31,384 bases of DNA, taken from the NCBI GenBank assembly GCA_964443875.1, contig CAYUET010000032.1:1-31384 (forward strand), given 5' to 3'. Shown one piece after another: positions 1-7,071 of the stretch. The notes under the pieces are model-generated. The model did no database searches. It was not told the origin of the DNA and worked only from the letters and a program-made list of their open reading frames with translations. A program made the position numbers and the translations under genes. Numbering within the stretch: the stretch's first letter is position 1; every line of letters starts with the position of its first letter. Origin of the DNA: CAYUET01 sp964443875 (GTDB taxonomy: Bacteria; Auribacterota; JAFGBW01).

Positions 1-1
1 A

Positions 2-661
2 GCCTTGTATATGACTGGGGATATCGATGAAATTTTTTCAAGAACAGTCAATAATTCATCTGAATTTTATCTGACGGATAATCTAAATTCGTTAAGGAAA
101 GCTGTAGATGCAGCCCAGGCAGTTGTGAATACAGTGGACTACAAGCCTTTTGGTGAAATACTTTCCGGAAACCCTGGAACCCATGGTTACTTATTCACAG
201 GACGTGAAAAAGATTTTGATGATCTGTATTTCTACAGAGCTAGAACATATTCTCCTATGAATGGAAAATTCATGCAAAAAGATCCGATAGGAATCGACGG
301 GGGATTGAATTTGTATGGGTATTGCGGGAATAATCCGGTGAATTTTCGCGATCCGTATGGCCTTTATTGGTTTCGCCAAGATGAGCAAACACCTGGTGTA
401 GTCGGACGTAGAGGTACTCCAGTTCCTCCAGGTGGTGCAGTCAGTGAATTTATTGAGACATCTGTGCCAGCAGGTTACACGTTTGGTGAGATGCATGATG
501 CTTTTGTGGAAAGTGCTGTCAACGCTGGATTTCCTGACTGCCTAGTTAACATTCCTTCAATGCCTCTTATGTACCAAGCTGCACAAGCTGTAGAAGTATT
601 AAGAAGTCTGGGCATTATAGATCAACCTAATCTCAATGAGAAAGGGGATTCTTGTAAATGA
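2..661 (+). CDS. Rhs (YD-repeat) protein, C-terminal part, left copy
   Basis: The reading frame is open to the window edge, so only the 3' end of a larger Rhs gene is present. The visible part holds the classic Rhs-associated core: a YLTDNLNSLR-type segment, DYKPFGEILSG, LFTGREKDFDDLYFYRARTY, then QKDPIGIDGG and DPYGL at about residue 119. In this family the core builds a shell around a variable C-terminal tip, often a toxin. Here the tip is about 100 residues, with a conserved second half containing TFGEMHDAFV and NAGFPDCLVNIPSMP. I do not recognise its activity. The stop codon overlaps the start of the next gene (ATGA at 658-661), as expected for translational coupling to an immunity-type gene. 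It differs from the right copy mainly in the 40 residues after DPYGL. Confidence 0.9.
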   Translation, partial: ALYMTGDIDEIFSRTVNNSSEFYLTDNLNSLRKAVDAAQAVVNTVDYKPFGEILSGNPGTHGYLFTGREKDFDDLYFYRARTYSPMNGKFMQKDPIGIDGGLNLYGYCGNNPVNFRDPYGLYWFRQDEQTPGVVGRRGTPVPPGGAVSEFIETSVPAGYTFGEMHDAFVESAVNAGFPDCLVNIPSMPLMYQAAQAVEVLRSLGIIDQPNLNEKGDSCK

Positions 662-1134
662 AAAAGTATGATAAGGGAAGAAAAACTTTTTTTGTCAGTA
701 TTACACTTATCCTATTTACTATGTTTGGCGTCCTATTTTGTGGATTAAGCTATGCAAACGAAAAGCTACAGCCTGGAAGTAAATATAAAATTATCCAACC
801 TTTATATTTAACGGCTGCATATGACAGCCGCAATCATAAGTACCTTAGTAAAGAGACAGCACGGGCATATTTAGAGCCAATCCGATACTACAAAACATCC
901 TTAGTGGCGTTTCAATGTGAAGTGCCGACAGGTACGATTATGACCATCATTGACACAGCGCCAAAAGTCTGGCGTATTCCTTTTTTTGCCAATCGATATT
1001 TTATCCAATTAGATCCCGACCTGTCGCGCGGGCTTGATGTTGTGCTTGAACTTAATCGAGGCATAGAGGGTACCCTTGATGGGTTAAATCCAGAATTATT
1101 TAGTCGATTAGAAGGCGAAAAGCGAAAGAAATAG
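658..1134 (+). CDS. Exported partner (candidate immunity protein) of the left Rhs tip
   Basis: This 158-aa protein is not recognised. Residues 1-34 form a signal peptide: basic start MKKYDKGRK, a hydrophobic core, and a probable cut after SYA. It should therefore be periplasmic or membrane-anchored. It overlaps the Rhs stop codon by 4 bp, the usual arrangement for an Rhs-tip immunity gene. If it is immunity, its location suggests the tip acts in the cell envelope (inference). The signal peptide and the C-terminal third (ANRYFIQLDPDLSRGLDVVL onward) are almost the same in the right copy. The middle, about residues 32-105, is only distantly similar, sharing a YKI..P.YL start and a VP.GTI.TII..APK segment. 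The diverged part probably carries the specificity. A role other than immunity, such as an assembly or surface partner, is possible. Confidence 0.7.
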   Translation: MKKYDKGRKTFFVSITLILFTMFGVLFCGLSYANEKLQPGSKYKIIQPLYLTAAYDSRNHKYLSKETARAYLEPIRYYKTSLVAFQCEVPTGTIMTIIDTAPKVWRIPFFANRYFIQLDPDLSRGLDVVLELNRGIEGTLDGLNPELFSRLEGEKRKK

Positions 1135-1155
1135 CATAATGAAAGTAAAGAAATA

Positions 1156-1174
1156 GGGACACAGAGGCTGTCCC
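1156..1174. other. Small hairpin downstream of the partner gene
   Basis: GGGACA and TGTCCC form a 6-bp stem around a 7-nt loop, 22 bp after the partner gene. No T-run follows, so it is not a clear terminator. In the right arm the stem is imperfect (GGGACA against TGCCC). It could be a relic of a small repeat element. Confidence 0.4.
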
Positions 1175-1188
1175 AAAATAGCAATTCA

Positions 1189-1200
1189 CTATTTAAATAG
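1189..1200. other. 12-bp perfect palindrome, left
   Basis: CTATTTAAATAG reads the same on both strands. It is kept unchanged in the right arm at 30188-30199, although the bases around it have drifted. It sits between the partner gene and the Rhs remnant. Its function is unknown; a protein-binding or recombination site is possible, and so is chance in AT-rich DNA. Confidence 0.4.
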
Positions 1201-1201
1201 C

Positions 1202-1320
1202 ATAGAAACTGGAAGCGGAGAGTGTATGGATTACACCATGGACAGCCTACTGCTGACAGGAGAGAAATGGAGCGGTATGGTCAACGGGCGCGTGACCTGG
1301 ACGTATGATGATCATCTTCA
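1202..1320 (+). pseudogene. Rhs fragment (orphan remnant), left
   Basis: Translation from about 1202 gives an Rhs-like stretch with MDYTMDSLLLTGEKWSGM followed by VNGRVTWTYDD. This matches the LLTxExWSGxVxGxVxWTYD pattern found inside YD-repeat proteins. It then breaks into unrelated AT-rich sequence and stops at 1378. It lies downstream of the Rhs tip and its partner, where displaced older tips usually sit in rhs loci. The right copy (30060-30185) has an in-frame TAG and a 1-bp deletion, so at least that copy is dead. I see no sign that this short piece is translated on its own. Confidence 0.7.
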
Positions 1321-1378
1321 TACGGGGCGGATATTTAAAATAGTGTTATTACTGATAAAAAATATTACAAGGATTTAA

Positions 1379-1500
1379 AAAAACATTTCTTGATTCTAAT
1401 ATTACAATCGACTGTTGGAATCATTGTGAAATAATATTTTTATAAAAAACTTCCATTTCTACCCCCTAATGGAGAGCTCTTATTAAAAGGATTCATCCAT
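1379..1500 (+). other. AT-rich spacer before the three-gene membrane set, left
   Basis: No gene is visible. A weak promoter-like pair, TTGGAA (1415-1420) and TTTTAT (1438-1443) with a 17-bp gap, is largely kept in the right arm. AAGGA at 1487-1491 is a good ribosome binding site for an ATT codon at 1501. Confidence 0.3.
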
Positions 1501-2145
1501 ATTAAAACTATTTTTGCCATATTAATTTTCTTAGAAGCACTTCTCCTCTTCTGCTTCCTCTATAATCCATTCTATTATCATTCAAAATTGACATTGGCTC
1601 TTTTCACCCTAGATTCAGAAGGCAGTCTGGTTAATTTTTTCACAGGGGGAATTTATTTTGCGATTTCAATTCTCCTTCTGTCAAAAAAATGGTTATCCAC
1701 AGAAAGGAATCAAAATCTATCCCTGTTTATGACATTTTCGGCTCTTCTTTTTCTCTTTTTGTCTGTGGATGAAATGACGGGAATGCACGAGAGGATAGGG
1801 GCTTATCTTGCTCATACAAATTTTTTCCCGGCAATTGAAGATAGATACGGTGAGTGGATTATACTGTATTCAGGAATAGGCACTTTGATCCTCATTTTCT
1901 CGATTAAACCCTTATTATTTCTATTTAAGAATTATAGAAAAGAATTCTTCATTGGTTTTTCAGGAGTAAGTCTTTTGCTTTTCGGGGCAATATTCATGGA
2001 GATTGCTTCATATCATTTCCCCATTCGTACCGAGGCCACTTCACAGCTTTATAGGCTGGAGGTGGCGATTGAAGAAGGGCTGGAAATGACGGGGACCATC
2101 CTTCTTCTTTATTGTGTAATTCTGTTAAAACGGAATTTTAAATGA
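1501..2145 (+). CDS. Conserved membrane protein of unknown function, apparent ATT start, left copy
   Basis: This 214-aa protein has about six predicted membrane segments. The first ATG/GTG/TTG in frame is TTG 1588, but the frame upstream is clearly coding. It encodes a hydrophobic N-terminus (KTIFAILIFLEALLLFCFL) that the right arm keeps with conservative changes. The only well-placed start is ATT at 1501, nine bases after AAGGA, and the frame is closed at 1432. Two motifs stand out: SVDEMTGMHERIG near the middle, and EEGLEMTG near the end. Their buried Asp, Glu and His residues could bind a metal or take part in catalysis (inference). I do not recognise the family. The stop codon overlaps the next start (ATGA), so it is probably co-translated with the two glycosyltransferase-type genes and may act with them on a lipid-linked sugar. 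Confidence 0.75.
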   Translation: MKTIFAILIFLEALLLFCFLYNPFYYHSKLTLALFTLDSEGSLVNFFTGGIYFAISILLLSKKWLSTERNQNLSLFMTFSALLFLFLSVDEMTGMHERIGAYLAHTNFFPAIEDRYGEWIILYSGIGTLILIFSIKPLLFLFKNYRKEFFIGFSGVSLLLFGAIFMEIASYHFPIRTEATSQLYRLEVAIEEGLEMTGTILLLYCVILLKRNFK

Positions 2146-3410
2146 ATAGAAGCACTCTTTTGTCGAATAATAAACAAGGCCATCTATCCATGTCCAAAAA
2201 AACATTAATTTTGTTATGGATTGGATGGAGCTTGGCGTTAATTCTATTTCAGGCGGCTTTAGTTTCTCGTTTTAAAATTGAAAAACCTGACAGACTTTTT
2301 AAATGGACGGAACAATTAACCCTTGCAACTAATTCCACAGAAAAGGACGGATTTTTCAAAAAGGCTTTTTTGAATACTCATATAGCCTGGGACTCCATAT
2401 TTTATCTGGATATTGCTTTAAAAGGATATAAAGATGGGAGTATTTTTTCTATCTATTATGGCAACCCTGAGAAAAAAATTCCATTAAACTACGGCTATTT
2501 CCCTTTTTATCCGGCCCTGATTAAAATTTTTTCGATATTCCTGATATTTTTTGGATTGCCCGCTATGGAAGCAGCAATTCTTGCTGGAATTATTATTTCA
2601 ATTCTAGGGACTTTAGCTGCCTTGATTTCCATTTATGAACTAAGTAAAGAATGGCTGGAAGAGGAAGGGGGGATAAGAACGGCATTTTATTTTCTTGTTT
2701 TTCCGACAAGTTTTTTTCTTGCGCAGGTCTACAGCGAAGGTCTATTTTTGGGATTGTCGTTTTCATCGTTAACACTGGCAAGAAAAGGGAAATTAGGATA
2801 CGCAAGTGTATTAGCTGGGCTTGCAGTGTTGACAAGGGCAACGGGCATACTTCTGCTGATTCCTTTAGCCTGGAATATATATAAACAAATAAATTTAAAA
2901 AAAATTGATCGAGCACTGCTTATCCATTTGATCTATTTAATTGTTCCATTAATTGTGTTTTTATCCTGGAAATTTTCAAAATATGGAATGAATTTTTCAA
3001 TTATTGAGGAAAATTATTTTCATAGAAAGTTATTTGCCTTTGAAGATTCTTTCAGGGAATGGATTGGTATTCTGGTAAGTTTGTTCTGGGGAAAGTTATC
3101 ACCCCTTAAAATGTTTTATTATAGCTTAGAATTAGCTTCGGTTATGATCGCAATAACCGCCAGTATAAAGCTTTATCGCCGATATCCTGAAATCGTCTTA
3201 TTTGGTTTATTTTCATTGTTTATCCCTTTAACAACTGGGGCAGGTTCTGTTTTAAGTATTCAACGATATATCTTAACTGTTCCGGTTATTTTTATCTGGT
3301 TGGGTTCCTTAGGCAAAAACCATCTATTTGACCGTTTATGGTGCCTGGGCAGCATTTTGCTCATGGGAATGCTGACTACACTTTTCTCATTTGGTATGTG
3401 GGTTGCCTGA
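2142..3410 (+). CDS. PIG-V-like GT-C mannosyltransferase, left copy
   Basis: This is a 422-aa polytopic membrane protein. It resembles bacterial relatives of PIG-V (GPI mannosyltransferase II, GT-C fold), which transfer sugar from a polyprenyl-phosphate donor on the outer face of the inner membrane. Supporting motifs are AWDSIFYLDIA (residues ~82-92, with the acidic Asp typical of the first loop), GYFPFYPALIK, FPTSFFLAQVYSEGLFLGL, and ARKGKLGYASVLAGLAVLTR. It overlaps the upstream gene by ATGA and the downstream GT2 by TGATG, so the three form one translation unit. A second in-frame ATG (MSKKTL, residue 17) is an alternative start; residues 1-16 differ between the arms while 17-137 are identical. 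About 31 of 422 residues differ from the right copy. The sugar and acceptor are not known. Confidence 0.8.
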   Translation: MNRSTLLSNNKQGHLSMSKKTLILLWIGWSLALILFQAALVSRFKIEKPDRLFKWTEQLTLATNSTEKDGFFKKAFLNTHIAWDSIFYLDIALKGYKDGSIFSIYYGNPEKKIPLNYGYFPFYPALIKIFSIFLIFFGLPAMEAAILAGIIISILGTLAALISIYELSKEWLEEEGGIRTAFYFLVFPTSFFLAQVYSEGLFLGLSFSSLTLARKGKLGYASVLAGLAVLTRATGILLLIPLAWNIYKQINLKKIDRALLIHLIYLIVPLIVFLSWKFSKYGMNFSIIEENYFHRKLFAFEDSFREWIGILVSLFWGKLSPLKMFYYSLELASVMIAITASIKLYRRYPEIVLFGLFSLFIPLTTGAGSVLSIQRYILTVPVIFIWLGSLGKNHLFDRLWCLGSILLMGMLTTLFSFGMWVA

Positions 3411-5092
3411 TGAAAAAAAATCCATCTTTTTTTTGTTTTGCTTTACTTGTTTTTGCATGTTTGTCCTTGTTCTTCAGCCCCCGCTTGCTTTCTTTCCTGG
3501 TTGTGGCTCAAAATGGGTATTCCTTTGCCGGGGTATTATTGTTTGTTCTGATCTTTAACCTGTTTTTTTATTACCTGGTTTTTAATATTTTTGTGATTAT
3601 TTTTTCCAATCTTTATCGTGGAAAAATTATTCAAAACGTTCGAACTCTTCCCCAAATGGAGAAAAATACTCATTCTGTGGCAGTCTTGTATCTTACGAAA
3701 GATGATTTTAAAGAATCCGCCTGCTTGTCGTGCTTCAATCAGAATTACTTAAATTTTAAAGTGTTTATTCTGGATGACAGCTCTCTGCCTGAAAACAAAA
3801 AAAGAATTGAAGATTTTCAAACCCAATACCCTTTCAATGTACAAGTTATCCGCAGGGGAAATAAAATCGGATTCAAAGCCGGAAATCTAAATCATGCGTT
3901 AAGGCAGATTCATAAATCCTTTGAATATTTTATTGTTTCTGACTCTGACGGAATACTGCCGGAAAATTTTATTACAGCCCTTTTACCCTATTTTAAACTA
4001 AACGATAAAATAGGTTTTGTACAAGCCTGCTGCAAAGCACCGGATCAACACCTATCGGTTTTTGCTGAAGAGATGTCTCCACAGCTTAGAATTCATTGGA
4101 AGCATTTTATGCCCTATCATAATGAATTTGGATTCGTGATGTTTTACGGGCATTCTGCCATGATTAAAACCTCGGTGTGGAAAGAAGCCGGGGGATTCCC
4201 GGAAGTGGTTTCAGAAGACCTGGCCTTTTCTTCCAAGATTAGAGAACAAGGTTATTACGGAGTATTTGCTGAAAATGTCTGGGCAACTGAAGAAGTACCG
4301 GAGGATTATTCAAGATTCAGGAAACGTCATGAAAAATGGATCAGAGGAACAACAGAATATTTAAAGAAAAATACACTTACCCTGCTTTGCACTAAAAATA
4401 TTCCCTGGTTTGAAAAGCTGGATATTCTTTCCTCTGCCTTTTCGATGCTTATGTCCGCCCCTTTCATTTTGTTTATTGTACTCATAGCCTTCTTTCTGCC
4501 TTGCTTTTTCAAAGCTTTTACTCTGGCAGGTTCCATGTTCAACCTTCCGGTTTCCGGTGTGGGGAAGCAGGCTTGTGATTATCTGTCAGGCTTTCGATAC
4601 AATATGTTCTGGACTCTGGATTTTTATCTGATTGTTGTTTTTGGTCTGCTGTATCCTCTTATTCCTGCTATGGCTGAATTCTGGAGGAAACCCAGGCAGT
4701 TATTGAATTACCTTTTTGTTTCAACAGGGATCTATAATTCCTTAACTGTTTCCTCAACACTTTCAGTTCTGTCCTACCTTATTACGGGTAAAACTTTTTT
4801 TTCTGTTACCGGGGAAACAATCAAAGAACAGCATAAGGATTCAGGCCTGTTTGATTTCAGGAGTAATTCCCTGAAAGTTCAAATCGTTGAGATTGTCATA
4901 GGAATGTCTTTAATCCTCGTATCTTATATTTCCAATAATCTGTGGTTTATCCCCATAGCCATAGGCTCTGTCCTGGCTGTATTGCTTCTTCAGTTCGAAA
5001 ATTACCGGAAGATAAAATCTTTGTTATACCTGCCTTTTATTTTTCAACTGATTCTGTTGATCCTGATAGGAAGAAATACATTATTTGGGTGA
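3410..5092 (+). CDS. Processive GT2 family membrane glycosyltransferase, left copy
   Basis: I place the start at the ATG overlapping the previous stop (TGATG), giving 560 aa; a longer frame upstream only overlaps the previous gene. Two membrane helices come first (residues ~8-70). A cellulose-synthase-like GT2 domain follows: FILDDSS, SDSDG (metal-binding DxD), EDLAFSSKIREQGY (catalytic-base type ED), and RKRHEKWIRGT in place of the QxxRW signature. At least four membrane segments end the protein. Such enzymes polymerise or transfer sugars across the inner membrane. With the PIG-V-like and 214-aa partners it probably builds or decorates a surface glycan. Substrate unknown. The right copy is very similar except near residues 60-80. 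Confidence 0.85.
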   Translation: MKKNPSFFCFALLVFACLSLFFSPRLLSFLVVAQNGYSFAGVLLFVLIFNLFFYYLVFNIFVIIFSNLYRGKIIQNVRTLPQMEKNTHSVAVLYLTKDDFKESACLSCFNQNYLNFKVFILDDSSLPENKKRIEDFQTQYPFNVQVIRRGNKIGFKAGNLNHALRQIHKSFEYFIVSDSDGILPENFITALLPYFKLNDKIGFVQACCKAPDQHLSVFAEEMSPQLRIHWKHFMPYHNEFGFVMFYGHSAMIKTSVWKEAGGFPEVVSEDLAFSSKIREQGYYGVFAENVWATEEVPEDYSRFRKRHEKWIRGTTEYLKKNTLTLLCTKNIPWFEKLDILSSAFSMLMSAPFILFIVLIAFFLPCFFKAFTLAGSMFNLPVSGVGKQACDYLSGFRYNMFWTLDFYLIVVFGLLYPLIPAMAEFWRKPRQLLNYLFVSTGIYNSLTVSSTLSVLSYLITGKTFFSVTGETIKEQHKDSGLFDFRSNSLKVQIVEIVIGMSLILVSYISNNLWFIPIAIGSVLAVLLLQFENYRKIKSLLYLPFIFQLILLILIGRNTLFG

Positions 5093-5170
5093 AATGAATC
5101 AAACCAATATGAACAAATTCGATAGAAATACAAATCCGTTTTATTAAATGCTGAACCGGAGATTCAGGCG

Positions 5171-5458
5171 CTAGGAAATCAGTTTGGAAAGATAGTTCAT
5201 CATCTGTTTGGCATTCTGTTTGATCAGATTTTCTTTTTTAATTTCAATTCCGATGGAGTAAGTTTCGCAGATGCGGATGAACTCATTCATGGATAAGGGA
5301 ACTTTGTGATTAAAAACACGGCTTAAACGTGTCTGATCTATGCCGGTGTCTTTGCTGATCTTATAGCGGGTAACGCCCTGTTTATCTAGAAGATCAAACA
5401 GCTGATTTATCAACTCCTGATATTTTGGCTTGGCGATTAATATGTCCCGGTAAATCAT
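5171..5458 (-). CDS. Small XRE/Cro-type helix-turn-helix regulator
   Basis: This 95-aa protein has a Cro/CI-like HTH at about residues 31-52 (YKISKDTGIDQTRLSRVF) and little else. The C-terminal half, EFIRICETYSIGIEIKKEN, fits the last helices of the XRE fold. It faces the left arm's GT2 gene and is divergent from the MgtC-like gene, with a 157-bp gap in between that could hold an operator for both. No antitoxin-type partner is next to it. Its targets cannot be read from the sequence. Confidence 0.75.
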   Translation of the reverse strand: MIYRDILIAKPKYQELINQLFDLLDKQGVTRYKISKDTGIDQTRLSRVFNHKVPLSMNEFIRICETYSIGIEIKKENLIKQNAKQMMNYLSKLIS

Positions 5459-5602
5459 TATAGTCTACCTTAAAAAGGTTACAGATACTTTGTCTCATGT
5501 AAATTTTAAATTTTTTATCTTAAAAAAGAAAAAAAGTCAATGCTATGGAACAGCACGTCCATTTTCAACTATAAAAGAACTTTAATTTATCTAAAAAATA
5601 GA

Positions 5603-5615
5603 TATACTGTACGTT
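5603..5615 (+). promoter_or_regulatory. -10 box for a probable leaderless mRNA (MgtC-like gene)
   Basis: TATACT at 5603-5608 ends 7 nt before the ATG at 5616, so transcription would start at or next to the start codon. No Shine-Dalgarno sequence is present. The -35 region is poor. Confidence 0.45.
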
Positions 5616-6893
5616 ATGGATGATCAGGCGCTATTTTTCAAATTCGGACTTTCTCTTCTTCTGGGAATTCTTGTCGGCATTCAGCGGGAGCATGCCCTGC
5701 AGGTGCAGGAAAATGAACTCCCCGCAGGAATGAGGACCTTCGGCCTTATGGGAGTCTTAGGGTGCGGGTCAGCCATGATGTCCTCCCTGATGCATTCCCC
5801 CTGGCCTTTTGTTTCCCTGATCCTGGTCTGCGGATCCTATTTTACCGTGAGCTATTACTATGATTACAAGACCGGGCGGGTTGGACTTACAACTAAAATC
5901 TGCGCCCTGATTGTCATCCTTCTGGGCGGCATGATTTTTTATGAATTTTATAATCTGGGGGCAGGGCTTGCTGTAGCCCTGACACTGCTCCTTTCAGCAA
6001 AGCTGGAACTGCATTCTTTTGCAAAAAAAATCAGCAATGCGGATATTTACGCGACCCTGAAGTTTGCTGTCATCACAACGATTATCCTGCCTCTTCTTCC
6101 GGACCAGACTTTTGGAAGTGTCCCTTTTGATATTTTTAATCCCAAAAAAATATGGTATCTGGTTGTTCTGATTTCCGGCATCAGCTTCGTGGGCTATCTT
6201 CTTATGAAACTGATCGGAACTCAAAAAGGAATAGGACTGACAGGTATTCTGGGAGGGGTCATTTCAAGCACAGCCTTAACCCTCACCTTCACTCAGCGAA
6301 GCCGGCAATATGAACATTTATCCAATGCCTTTGCCTTTGCCATCATGATCGCGTGGACTATCATGTTTATCCGCATCTGGATCATTGCCTGGATCCTCAA
6401 CCCCCTGTTGGCGCATCTCCTTTTAATGCCCTTTATCTGCGGGGGAAGCTTTGGCCTTCTTTATTCCCTCCTTCTGATGCGATCCTCCAAAAAACAGGAA
6501 ACCGGAGCCCAGGAAGTAATACTGACCAATCCTTTTGAACTCTGGCCTGCGATTAAATTCACCCTTCTCTTCATCTTTTTGCTTTTTTGCGCAAAATCCG
6601 CCTATCTGTATTTTGGAAATTCAGGAGTTTACTTTTCAAGCTTTTTCGGCGGATTTATGGATGTCGATGCCATCCTGCTTTCCATGATAAAACTGGTTCA
6701 GACGACTCAGCCGAATCCTCTCCCCATGAATATCGCTGTTTTTGCCACCCTGATTGCTGTTGTTTCCAATACCTTCTTAAAAGGCTGTTTTGCCATTTCA
6801 GCCGGTTCAGCTCCCTTAAGAAAGATTCTGCTCCCTGGTTTTTTAGGCATGCTGATCGTCTGTATGGGTTCGGGCTTTTTTTTCATCCGCTGA
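5616..6893 (+). CDS. MgtC/SapB-type membrane protein with DUF4010 C-terminus
   Basis: This 425-aa protein has about twelve membrane segments. The N-terminus FGLSLLLGILVGIQREH followed by AGMRTFGLMGVLG is typical of the MgtC/SapB membrane domain. The second half matches the DUF4010 type, ending with FATLIAVVSNTFLKGCFA. Such fusions are widespread in Gram-negative bacteria; the role is unknown, possibly ion or magnesium homeostasis, and transport is not proven. The chosen start fits the family's usual N-terminus even though no ribosome binding site precedes it. The gene stands alone, with a hairpin terminator shared with the converging gene downstream. Confidence 0.85.
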   Translation: MDDQALFFKFGLSLLLGILVGIQREHALQVQENELPAGMRTFGLMGVLGCGSAMMSSLMHSPWPFVSLILVCGSYFTVSYYYDYKTGRVGLTTKICALIVILLGGMIFYEFYNLGAGLAVALTLLLSAKLELHSFAKKISNADIYATLKFAVITTIILPLLPDQTFGSVPFDIFNPKKIWYLVVLISGISFVGYLLMKLIGTQKGIGLTGILGGVISSTALTLTFTQRSRQYEHLSNAFAFAIMIAWTIMFIRIWIIAWILNPLLAHLLLMPFICGGSFGLLYSLLLMRSSKKQETGAQEVILTNPFELWPAIKFTLLFIFLLFCAKSAYLYFGNSGVYFSSFFGGFMDVDAILLSMIKLVQTTQPNPLPMNIAVFATLIAVVSNTFLKGCFAISAGSAPLRKILLPGFLGMLIVCMGSGFFFIR

Positions 6894-7014
6894 AAATCTA
6901 ACCTGAATTTTGTGCGAAAAAATCAAAAGATTTGCAAGTTTTTTTGAACCGTCTTCATTACTTTTTCGTTGGATTTTGTAATTCAAAAATTTTTTTAAAG
7001 AAACGATTAAGGAC

Positions 7015-7042
7015 AAAAAAAAGGCACTCCCGAAGGAGTGCC
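7015..7042 (-). terminator. Rho-independent terminator
   Basis: The stem GGCACTCC / GGAGTGCC (7023-7030 and 7035-7042) encloses a TTCG tetraloop. On the minus strand an eight-T run follows, ending the Ala/Glu repeat gene. On the plus strand the T content is lower (CTTATTTT), but it may also end the MgtC-like transcript. Confidence 0.9.
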
Positions 7043-7071
7043 CTTATTTTCTAAATAAACAAAAAACTTAA

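Larger units (their letters stand above)
1..5086 (+). repeat. Left arm of a 5.1-kb inverted repeat
   Basis: This segment matches the reverse complement of the right arm (26288-31384) over its whole length, with the same gene order. The first bases of the window are the exact mirror of the last bases, so homology probably continues outside the window. The inner edge falls at the stop codon of the GT2 gene; beyond about 5086 the two sides have nothing in common. Similarity is patchy. About 2190-2555 and 3049-3319 look base-identical, while 371-483 and 751-990 are strongly diverged. The arm looks more AT-rich than the core. No transposase or integrase is seen in or beside it. Confidence 0.95.

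Noticed and set aside
3338..3409. Longer start for the GT2 protein (and its right-arm counterpart)
   Set aside because: The extra residues are out-of-frame reading of the PIG-V gene end; the TGATG overlap gives a better start followed by a membrane helix.
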